Part shown: positions 49,988-58,212 of the stretch, piece by piece
Position numbering within the stretch: position 1 is the stretch's first letter
Layout of the letters: every line of letters starts with the position of its first letter
NCBI GenBank assembly: GCA_015061365.1
Contig: SUWS01000007.1
Coordinates: 28,691 to 92,690, forward strand
Source of the DNA: Lentimicrobiaceae bacterium
Lineage (GTDB): Bacteria; Bacteroidota; Bacteroidia; Bacteroidales; F082
Reading direction: 5' to 3'
Length of the DNA: 64,000 nucleotides
The notes under the pieces: model-generated
Databases searched by the model: none
What the model saw: only the letters and a program-made list of their open reading frames with translations
Told to the model about the DNA's origin: nothing
Program-made: the position numbers and the translations under genes

Positions 49988-50929
49988 TTATTCGTATTCG
50001 TAGTAGGTGGATGTTGTTTCGGTATAATCTTCATAAGAATAAGTATAAGTATATCTTTGTACTGTAGGGAACCCTCCTTCATACGAATATGAGTATTTGA
50101 CTACATCAGTGTAAGTCTCGCCATCTTCATCAGTCTCAGTGTAACGAACTTCTGTTATATTATTTGTACTAAAAGTAAAGTAACTTCCTCCTCCAGCATC
50201 GCCTTCTGCAATGTCAAAATCGGCGTATAAATCATAGTAATTTTTGAATGGATTAGATTTGTCATCGTATTTACACTCTGCAATATTTCTATAAGAACCA
50301 AATGTTAGATCTATTTTAGAAACGTTGTTGTCTTTCCAACTTAATTTCATCAGGGCACCATCCCTATTACCAAGATTTGTAATGATTTTCTGAATTGCCT
50401 GACAATCATTTTCTCTAAAAATTATTTTGATAGGATTATGTCTGCCTTTCATCAAATAACTATCATTTATTTTTCCCCCAAAAAACATTATTTCTATTTC
50501 GGAAATTATATCATCTTTATATGTAAAATTAAACTCTCCAGACATAGATCCAGATCTGTAAATAGTAGCTGTTGATAATTTGCTACCATCATATTTATAT
50601 TCAATATATTCATTATTACTGAAACAATCTACACGTTCCACTTGGCCGTTATCATTATATGAAAACTCTTCGGTATAATCTAGTTCACCAGATGAATAGT
50701 AATCTATACTCTGTAAAACATCGTTATTCCATCTCCATACTTCTCTTAACTTTTTTCCATCTCCATCGTCTTCGTAAATTCTACTGATTTTTTTTTCGGG
50801 ATTATATACACCTCCCAATTCTTCTGGTTCAGGTTCTGGCGTAGGTTCTGGCGTAGGTTCTGGTTCTGGTTTGCAAGCTGAAAATAAAACCACAACAATC
50901 AGAGACATTAATACTAAAATCTTCTTCAT
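49988..50929 (-). CDS. Lipoprotein with PEPEPTP linker and YD/Rhs-like beta repeats (DUF4595-like)
   Basis: Lipobox LFSACKPEPEPTPEPTPEPEP; EEFSYNDNGQVERVDCFSNN, IEYKYDGSKLSTATIY. Confidence 0.65.
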   Translation of the reverse strand: MKKILVLMSLIVVVLFSACKPEPEPTPEPTPEPEPEELGGVYNPEKKISRIYEDDGDGKKLREVWRWNNDVLQSIDYYSSGELDYTEEFSYNDNGQVERVDCFSNNEYIEYKYDGSKLSTATIYRSGSMSGEFNFTYKDDIISEIEIMFFGGKINDSYLMKGRHNPIKIIFRENDCQAIQKIITNLGNRDGALMKLSWKDNNVSKIDLTFGSYRNIAECKYDDKSNPFKNYYDLYADFDIAEGDAGGGSYFTFSTNNITEVRYTETDEDGETYTDVVKYSYSYEGGFPTVQRYTYTYSYEDYTETTSTYYEYE

Positions 50930-51068
50930 AACATATTCCTCCGTTATATCCCATCGAGACATCGGTTTTAGAGTTAATTAATTTATTTTTCTGCAAAAAT
51001 AAATTTTAACCTAATGTTAAAAACAAATCCCCTCGTCCACTTTGGGCAATCGTCCAAAATAGACCATA

Positions 51069-51281
51069 TCAGTCATTTATAAGTATTGAATAATATCCGA
51101 AGAAGTCGTGTTGCAGCGCTTTGGAGATATGCAGTAACTGTGCTGTGTCGATGTCTTTTTTGGAATAAATTTTATTGGCGGTTCGTGGCGTCACGCCAAT
51201 TTGTTCGGCGAGCCATGCATTGGTTTTCTTCTGCCGGCGCATCTCCTTACGAATCAATTCGCCTATGTGAATGTCATTCAT
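51069..51281 (-). CDS. Small XRE-type helix-turn-helix protein
   Basis: IGELIRKEMRRQKKTNAWLAEQIGVTPRTANKIYSKKDIDTAQLLHISKAL. Confidence 0.78.
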   Translation of the reverse strand: MNDIHIGELIRKEMRRQKKTNAWLAEQIGVTPRTANKIYSKKDIDTAQLLHISKALQHDFFGYYSILIND

Positions 51282-51342
51282 AGTTAAGTGTTTTTGTGAT
51301 TGCCTCTTCATTCTAATGAACTTTCATCAGGACTCTAAAAAT

Positions 51343-51408
51343 GCGGACTTGCATTATCCACATTCTGAGGCCCTGAGATTGCCCATTATACCAGATAAGC
51401 AAGCCCGC
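51343..51408. other. Structured hairpin (GCGGRCTTGC arms) upstream of the XRE gene
   Basis: gcggacttgc ... gcaagcccgc; minus-strand arm followed by ATTTTTAG. Confidence 0.45.
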
Positions 51409-51566
51409 AATAGATGCAGGCATTCACAACTTATTCTGTGGTATAATTGTTCTAAAATTTCTCAGGTTTCAGAATGTACCGAATAAATAGCAAACACTAT
51501 GTTAATAATATGTAATAAATCTTATTTCTCTGTTTTTTATGATATTTTGCTTGTTGATATTTTAAA

Positions 51567-51590
51567 GGTCGCGGCAAGCCACGACCCTAC
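51567..51590. repeat. REP-like palindrome
   Basis: ggtcgcggcaagccacgaccctac. Confidence 0.5.
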
Positions 51591-51619
51591 ATCCTTAATT
51601 ATGCATTATGAATTATGCA

Positions 51620-53461
51620 TTATGAATTAATAACTCTTTCTCCAATAGTTTTTCCCATATTGTAAAGTCGTTCCACGTCTTCGTCGCGATATGGTGCGCC
51701 TTTCACTTCGATCGATTCTACCGGGCATTCCCATTGGTTCTTTTCCATGACGTTGTTGATATATTTCACGCCGCCGCCGCCCCAGCTCATGCCGCCGAAA
51801 ACGCCGTAGATCTTGTTCTTTGGCTTGAACTCAGTAAGCTCGTGCAACAATAATGTCATGTTAGGGAACACGCTGCCGTAGTGTGCGCAGGCTCCGATGA
51901 TGGCGCCTTTGTATTTCCATATATCGCTGATGATGTGCGAGACTTCTGTCTTAGCGACATCGTAAATCTTGATATTCTTGACACCGGCTTCCGACACGCC
52001 GCGAGCGATGATGTCGGCCATCAAAGCTGTGTTGCCGTACATAGAACCGTAAACGATAACGACACCTTCTTCATTCTCACCTGTGCTCCATCTCACGTAT
52101 CTGTCGAGAACCCAATGTAAGTTGCTGCGCCATACCAAACCGTGTGAAGGTGCAATCATCTTGATGTCTAATGGTCCTAATTTCTGGACAGCCTTGACAG
52201 CCTGAGCAGCTACCTTACCAACGATATTTGCATAATAACGACGCATATCGTCTTCATAGAAATCTAAGTTCGCTTCGTCGTCGAAGATACAGCCGTTGAG
52301 AGCGCCGAAACCACCGAAAGCGTCGTTGGAGAATAATATCTTATTTGTCTGTTCGTATGTCACCATCGATTCTGGCCAGTGGCACATCGGAACCATGAAG
52401 AACTGAAGTGTATGTTTTCCAAGGCATAATGTCTCGCCTTCTGCTACGATCTTCTTGTTGTTCAAAGGTCCGTAGAATGATTCAAGAGGAGCGAAGGTCT
52501 TGGCGTTACCAATGACTTCCACATCTGGATATTCCTGAACGATAGCGCGGACAGCACCGCTGTGGTCAGGTTCGTCGTGGTTGATGACGAGATAGTCGAT
52601 TTTTCTGTTACCGATGACGCTCTTGATCTTGAAGAGAAACTCAGCCATAAAGCTGACTTCCACAGGGTCGATGAGAGCTATCTTTTCATCGACGATGAGA
52701 TATGAGTTGTATGAAACGCCGTTAGGAAGTTCCATGTGATTTTCAAAGAGTTCGGTTTTGCGGTCGTTAACGCCGACATAGTAAATGTCGTTTGTCAAGT
52801 TTATCTTTAACATATCAATATTTTGTTTTGTTTCTACTATTTCTGTTGTTTTGTCGTCTTCAATTTTCTCGAAAGCATCTTTGCCGTGTTTGCACAAAGG
52901 ACAAATTATATCGTCAGGCAGGTTCTCGTCTTCATGAACCCAGCCGCATATTTTGCAGTACCATCCTTTTTTGCCGTTAGTCTCTTTCTTAGGTTTGATG
53001 TTGTTCTGATAGTAACTGTAAGTCAATGATTCTTTTTCTGATAACACTTCAGAATCTATTACATCGGCGAAGAACATGGTGTGTGTTCCTAAATCCTGAT
53101 GGCTTACTACGTGGCACGAGATGTATGAGTTGGTGTATTTAGGAATATATAGAACATTGTTTTTAGAGCGGAACTCCTGTTGGCAGTCGGCGAATTTATT
53201 AATGTCCTTGCCGCTTTGGAATCCGAAATGTTCTATCACCTTGAAAGGAGTTTCTGTTGTCAACATCGACAAATTAAATACGCACGAGTTGAGAATAAGC
53301 TCGTGCGTATAGTTTTTCTTGTTGACGACGACGGCTATACGCAATGGTTCATCAGTAATCTGAATCACTGTGTTGATGATACAACCGTTGTCTATGTTCT
53401 CATAGTTAGAAGTCAGGACGTAGAGTCCGTATCCTATCTTAAAAAGAGCATTAGTATCCAT
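51620..53461 (-). CDS. Fusion: flavin reductase + rubredoxin + flavodiiron protein (metallo-beta-lactamase + flavodoxin)
   Basis: N-terminal flavin-reductase fold; WYCKICGWVHEDENLPDDIICPLCKHG; NHDEPDHSGAVR, MCHWPESM, SNDAFGGFG, APSHGLVW; VIVYGSMYGNTALMAD. Confidence 0.92.
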   Translation of the reverse strand: MDTNALFKIGYGLYVLTSNYENIDNGCIINTVIQITDEPLRIAVVVNKKNYTHELILNSCVFNLSMLTTETPFKVIEHFGFQSGKDINKFADCQQEFRSKNNVLYIPKYTNSYISCHVVSHQDLGTHTMFFADVIDSEVLSEKESLTYSYYQNNIKPKKETNGKKGWYCKICGWVHEDENLPDDIICPLCKHGKDAFEKIEDDKTTEIVETKQNIDMLKINLTNDIYYVGVNDRKTELFENHMELPNGVSYNSYLIVDEKIALIDPVEVSFMAEFLFKIKSVIGNRKIDYLVINHDEPDHSGAVRAIVQEYPDVEVIGNAKTFAPLESFYGPLNNKKIVAEGETLCLGKHTLQFFMVPMCHWPESMVTYEQTNKILFSNDAFGGFGALNGCIFDDEANLDFYEDDMRRYYANIVGKVAAQAVKAVQKLGPLDIKMIAPSHGLVWRSNLHWVLDRYVRWSTGENEEGVVIVYGSMYGNTALMADIIARGVSEAGVKNIKIYDVAKTEVSHIISDIWKYKGAIIGACAHYGSVFPNMTLLLHELTEFKPKNKIYGVFGGMSWGGGGVKYINNVMEKNQWECPVESIEVKGAPYRDEDVERLYNMGKTIGERVINS

Positions 53462-53476
53462 AAAGGGAATTGAACA

Positions 53477-53638
53477 TCAATCTTCTAATGAGAAATTATC
53501 TGTTCCTACTCCGCAGAGAGGGCATGCCCAGCTTGCTGGAAGTTTGTCGAATGGAGTGCCTGGTTCAATACCGTTATCTGGATCACCTACTTCTGGGTCA
53601 TAGACGTAACCGCATACGTCGCATACATATTTTTTCAT
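53477..53638 (-). CDS. Rubredoxin
   Basis: [49 protein letters not shown]. Confidence 0.97.
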   Translation of the reverse strand: MKKYVCDVCGYVYDPEVGDPDNGIEPGTPFDKLPASWACPLCGVGTDNFSLED

Positions 53639-53676
53639 TTTTTTTGTAATTTTTAAGTTAAACAATAATATTATCT

Positions 53677-54663
53677 TTAATGTAAGTCATAGTTTCTTCT
53701 TAAATACTGAAGACGTTCCACGACTTTTATATCTTCTTTTTTATTTACTATGCCTCTGAAACTATCCACATTCTTGAAGTTGTGTCTGTCCATCCATGCT
53801 TCTACATCGGCGTTCATTTGTTTTATGTAGTCGATGCCGTTGCGATATAGCGTGCTGCACACCTGCACTGTCTTAGCTCCGGCGAGGATTTGTTTCACTA
53901 CGTCTTCACCTGTATAAACACCTCTCGAGGCTGAAAGTTCACACTGAATTCCTTGAGATGATAGCAATGATATCCAACGGAGCGTGTTGTGGTTTTCTTC
54001 AGGAGCTGAGATAGAGTTGCCTGGAACAGCTTTCATCTTCTCGATATTGATATCAGGATTATAGAATCTGTTGAATAAGACCAATCCTTTTGCGCCAGCT
54101 TTCCACAGGCTGAATGCCATACGGCTTATGTTGGTGAAGTGATCGCCTAATTTCACTGAGACAGGGATGTTGACATGTTTTTTCACTTCATTTAGGATGT
54201 TGACATATTCGTTCTCTATGACTCTCGGGTCGATGTCGTGTTCGAATGCAGCTATCGCGATGTTGAGTTCAAGGGCATCGGCTCCAGCGTCTTGAAGCTC
54301 GCGTGCTATACGAATCCATTCGCCTTCATCAGAACAATTGATGCTTGCTATGATAGGAATGTTGACGACCTTCTTCGATTCACGGATGAGTTTCTCATAA
54401 ATCTCAATCTCGGAACCGCGCATGAAAGTGTTCAGATATTCCTGGGCTTCAGGATATGCATCATAGATGTCTTCCTCGCTGTAGCCTTCTTCACGTTTTA
54501 TCTCCGATGAGATCTGCTCCTCGAAAATAGATTTCAAGATGACGGCTCCAGCACCTGCTTCTGCGCAATGTTTGATACTTTCGACACTACCCGTCAGGGT
54601 CGAACTGCTCACTATTATCGGTGAACTTAACTCTAATCCTAAATATGATGTTTTAAGTTTCAT
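53677..54663 (-). CDS. Dihydroorotate dehydrogenase-like FMN protein
   Basis: [63 protein letters not shown]. Confidence 0.87.
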   Translation of the reverse strand: MKLKTSYLGLELSSPIIVSSSTLTGSVESIKHCAEAGAGAVILKSIFEEQISSEIKREEGYSEEDIYDAYPEAQEYLNTFMRGSEIEIYEKLIRESKKVVNIPIIASINCSDEGEWIRIARELQDAGADALELNIAIAAFEHDIDPRVIENEYVNILNEVKKHVNIPVSVKLGDHFTNISRMAFSLWKAGAKGLVLFNRFYNPDINIEKMKAVPGNSISAPEENHNTLRWISLLSSQGIQCELSASRGVYTGEDVVKQILAGAKTVQVCSTLYRNGIDYIKQMNADVEAWMDRHNFKNVDSFRGIVNKKEDIKVVERLQYLRRNYDLH

Positions 54664-54771
54664 TGACGTTATTTTTTTACTTTACAAAGATAAAGTTTTT
54701 TTTCAAAGAAAAACAATACTTTTATTATAAAAAATACTTATATCGCTATCGATTTTTTCGATTTGATATTC

Positions 54772-54779
54772 TATCTTTG
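54772..54779 (+). promoter_or_regulatory. Candidate Bacteroidetes -7 box TATCTTTG
   Basis: Matches TAnnTTTG, 18 bp before the EamA start. Confidence 0.5.
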
Positions 54780-54796
54780 CAGCATGTTTTTATGTT

Positions 54797-55720
54797 ATGA
54801 ATACTAAACTGAAAGGTTATATTTTAGCAGCTGTCTCTGCCGCCACTTACGGCATGAATCCTTTGTTTGCGTTACCACTTTACGATGGTGGCATGGATTT
54901 GTTTTCTGTACTTTTCTTCAGATATTTATTCGCGATACCGATTTTGGCGGTGATGCTCAAGCTTCGTCGTCGCGACTTCTCCATAAAGAGAAGCGACATC
55001 ACGCCATTAATAATATTAGGTGTATTATTCGCCTTGTCGTCTATAACATTATTCTCGAGCTACAATCACATGGACGCGGGCGTGGCCTCGACGATTCTAT
55101 TTATTTATCCTATCATTGTCGCTGTCATCATGTTTATTTTCTTTAAGGAAAAAATATCTAAGATGACGATGACATGTATCGCCGTCGCAATGATAGGAAT
55201 AGCGCTTTTATGTAAGAGCGGCGATGGAGCGATGATAAGTGTCAAGGGCTTGCTCTTCGTTTTCGGATCGGCATTATCATACGCGATATATATCGTATAT
55301 ATCAATAAGTCAAGGATAAAAGGAATGGCGACGATAAAAGTCACGATGTATGTGCTGACGGTAGGCTGGTTAATATTTGCCATAAGAGCCTTGGTGACGG
55401 GAGAACTGAATACGCCATCACCAGAGCAATGGTATCTCTGGGCTAACGTCTTGGCATTGGCGATTTTCCCGACTATCATCTCATTGATATGCACAACGGA
55501 AGCCATTCAATGTATCGGTTCCACGCCGACAGCGATACTCGGAGTGCTCGAGCCAGTCACGGCGGTATTCTTCGGTGTCGTTATCTTCGGCGAAGTATTA
55601 ACACCGAGAATCATATTAGGACTGATACTCGTAATAACATCAGTCACCTTTGTCGTTGCAGGAGGTAATATCGGAAAGATACTTCTCCGTCTAAGAAAGA
55701 TGTTTCCCAAGAAGGAATAG
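54797..55720 (+). CDS. EamA/DMT-family transporter
   Basis: Ten TM segments in duplicated EamA layout; FSSYNHMDAGVASTILFIYPIIVAVIMF; LGVLEPVTAVFFGVVIFGE. Confidence 0.88.
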   Translation: MNTKLKGYILAAVSAATYGMNPLFALPLYDGGMDLFSVLFFRYLFAIPILAVMLKLRRRDFSIKRSDITPLIILGVLFALSSITLFSSYNHMDAGVASTILFIYPIIVAVIMFIFFKEKISKMTMTCIAVAMIGIALLCKSGDGAMISVKGLLFVFGSALSYAIYIVYINKSRIKGMATIKVTMYVLTVGWLIFAIRALVTGELNTPSPEQWYLWANVLALAIFPTIISLICTTEAIQCIGSTPTAILGVLEPVTAVFFGVVIFGEVLTPRIILGLILVITSVTFVVAGGNIGKILLRLRKMFPKKE

Positions 55721-55733
55721 AAAGCGAGAGATG

Positions 55734-57713
55734 TTAAAATGGTCCGCCTCCGTTGCCGAATGTAGTTACCATTCCGTTTATCGTGATGTCTTGTGATGTA
55801 GTCTCACCGGAATATGTGGCACCGATGTAATATCCGTGAAATTCTTCGCCTCCCGAGATGGTGCCGCCTTGTTTCACAGTGATGTTTCCTTGTTCTAAGT
55901 CGGGTGAAGTGAATAATAATGCTAATCCACCGCCACCTGGTCCACCAGGACCTCCGCCGCCAGGACCACCACCACCAGGACCTCCAGAATATGTCGGGAC
56001 TTGGAATGTTAATAGGTCGTTGCCTTCTGAATCGACAATTTGTATTGCGCTACCGTTTTCAATTCCATTGTAGACTAACACTCTCTGTGTGCAAGTCGAT
56101 GATGTCGGGTTGGAGATATGTCCGCCGATACCTACTACAAATCCTCCTGTGATGGAAAAGACGTTTTGGTCGCAGTCGAAGCTGCCTTCTGGTGCTGTTG
56201 ATCCGGATGCCACGATCAAGCCGCCGTTGATAGTGATGGTGCCGTTTGAGTCGATGGCATCGTTGCCTCTCGCATTGACGTATAATGTGCCTCCGTCAAA
56301 CTGAACGTGATATTTACCGTTGATGGCATCATCGTAAGTGTCGATACTGATGTCGCCCCCGAAGATATGAACGGTGTCCTTGCTTTCAAGTCCTTCTCCT
56401 CCGTCGTTTTCCGTGTATATGGTGATGTCGCCACCATAGACATAGAGGTTGCCTTCTGCCGCGAGAGCCTTAGGATTAGCGTAGTCGGCATCTTCGCCAT
56501 ACCCCGATTCGTAGAATTTCTCACCTGTTGTCTTCATGTCTAAAACTAAGTCGTTGTCGCTGTTTTCAATGCCGATATATATCGCTCCATCGGCATTGAC
56601 GCATTTGCCGGCATCGCCAGTGGCTTCTAATGTGATCATGCCGCTACTCAGATATATATTGCCGTCGGCTTTGATACATGACGATTTATACGAATCAATC
56701 TCACCGTCGGAGTTGGTGTAGGTGTCGCCGCCTGAGTGCGAGACGATGTTTATCTCGCCTCCTAAAATGGAAATGTCACCGTCTGTTTTAATGCCGCGTC
56801 CTGCTTCATTGCTGACAGGTAGAGTGATGTTGAGTTTGCCGCCTCTCATCTCAAAATTACCATCTGCTCCGATAGAGGTGCAATATGTTGCGTCGTAACC
56901 TAAATCTAATGCTTCTAATGTCAAAGTCCCAGAGGAGACTATGGTCACATCGCCATCTGTTATCATGATGTTGCTATCCGACTTCAAACCTTTCGAAGCA
57001 TCCGCGCTATGGTTTATACTTATAGTCGCACCATTGATATTAATGTCGTTGTCGGAAGAGATGCCGTGTTTTTTATTAGCGTTTATGGTAAGGGAACCGA
57101 ACCCGCTTATATTGGTCGCACCTTTAGAATTAATGACGGCTTTACCATCGCTGTCTTCACTGTCGCTGAGAATATTTGTCGTGCCGTTTGCAATGATGAT
57201 ATTCCTCTCGACATTTTTAGAAAGATTCAACGGAACATTCGTAAGTGATGTTATTTCTGTATTATTCAAAATAACCTCGTAAGGCATATCACTCTCAAGT
57301 GAGAAGGAACCGTTGGTAGTAGTTCCACTCAGATAATACTGAAGACCTTCTATCGATGCCTCAGAGATAATCTCAACGTCAGCACCATTGACATTTACAT
57401 TGAAATATTCTGAAGTGATATTGTGTCTTACGGTGGCAATATCGTTATTGTATTCAATAAGAATGGCGTTAGCCTCAATGTCGTCGGCTGGCCTGAAAAC
57501 GATGCTGTCTATTCCTGCGACAGTCAGATCGTCTGTTGCTCCGTTTTGATATAAGAGCATATTAATCATATTAGGTGTGAAATTCAATGAGTCTATTTCG
57601 GAAATCTTATATGTAGTGATTGTTCCGTCGGAGTTGTAAATCCACATCGCGTTTTGTGCGCTGACGAAATTCATCATCAAAGCGAGAGATATAATTATAA
57701 ATAACTTTTTCAT
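55734..57713 (-). CDS. Cthe_2159-like (DUF4353) beta-helix carbohydrate-binding protein
   Basis: Repeated INGATISINHSADASKGLKSDSNIMITDGDV, IKADGNIYLSSGMITLEATGDAGKCVNADG; Gly/Pro-rich segment GGPGGGGPGGGGPGGPGGGG. Confidence 0.8.
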   Translation of the reverse strand: MKKLFIIISLALMMNFVSAQNAMWIYNSDGTITTYKISEIDSLNFTPNMINMLLYQNGATDDLTVAGIDSIVFRPADDIEANAILIEYNNDIATVRHNITSEYFNVNVNGADVEIISEASIEGLQYYLSGTTTNGSFSLESDMPYEVILNNTEITSLTNVPLNLSKNVERNIIIANGTTNILSDSEDSDGKAVINSKGATNISGFGSLTINANKKHGISSDNDININGATISINHSADASKGLKSDSNIMITDGDVTIVSSGTLTLEALDLGYDATYCTSIGADGNFEMRGGKLNITLPVSNEAGRGIKTDGDISILGGEINIVSHSGGDTYTNSDGEIDSYKSSCIKADGNIYLSSGMITLEATGDAGKCVNADGAIYIGIENSDNDLVLDMKTTGEKFYESGYGEDADYANPKALAAEGNLYVYGGDITIYTENDGGEGLESKDTVHIFGGDISIDTYDDAINGKYHVQFDGGTLYVNARGNDAIDSNGTITINGGLIVASGSTAPEGSFDCDQNVFSITGGFVVGIGGHISNPTSSTCTQRVLVYNGIENGSAIQIVDSEGNDLLTFQVPTYSGGPGGGGPGGGGPGGPGGGGLALLFTSPDLEQGNITVKQGGTISGGEEFHGYYIGATYSGETTSQDITINGMVTTFGNGGGPF

Positions 57714-58183
57714 ATCTTACTGAATTTTAATGTTTGAACATTATTCTGTATGTTTATGATGTATGTGCCTTGTGGAAAGTTTGAAACATCAAGTGAAGTG
57801 CCGTCGTAATTTCCTTTAAACATGGATTTCCCATCGATGGAAATAATTTCTATCTCTTGATTGTCAATGCCAATTATCTTGATGTTGTCTTTGGCAGGAT
57901 TCGGATAAACAAACAATGCTGTTTCTTTGTTCAACTCTGTGATGGCAATTTCCGACTTGAAATAAATCTTTTCAATATCTGCAAACTCGTATGAATGTGT
58001 AAACAGACTTTCGCTTTCAACAAGAATCAAGGTCTCGTCGTTTTCAAAATAGATGTTGCGTAATGATTCTGAGTTCCATGTCGTTTCTGTATCGTCATTC
58101 ATCCTGATGACAAGTTCGTATGACTGAGCTTTGATTCCGCTTATCGCGAAAACTAAAGCTATCGAAAATAACAGTTTCTTCAT
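57710..58183 (-). CDS. Small secreted protein with T9SS type A sorting domain
   Basis: Signal peptide; YPNPAKDNIKIIGIDNQEIEI...FPQGTYIINI. Confidence 0.8.
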   Translation of the reverse strand: MKKLLFSIALVFAISGIKAQSYELVIRMNDDTETTWNSESLRNIYFENDETLILVESESLFTHSYEFADIEKIYFKSEIAITELNKETALFVYPNPAKDNIKIIGIDNQEIEIISIDGKSMFKGNYDGTSLDVSNFPQGTYIINIQNNVQTLKFSKI

Positions 58184-58212
58184 TTTATTATTTTTTAAGA
58201 AATCTCTATAAA

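Noticed and set aside
55858-56152. Pro-rich plus-strand ORFs PPPPGPPGPPPPGPP
   Set aside because: Reverse complement of the Gly/Pro-rich segment of the Cthe_2159-like gene.
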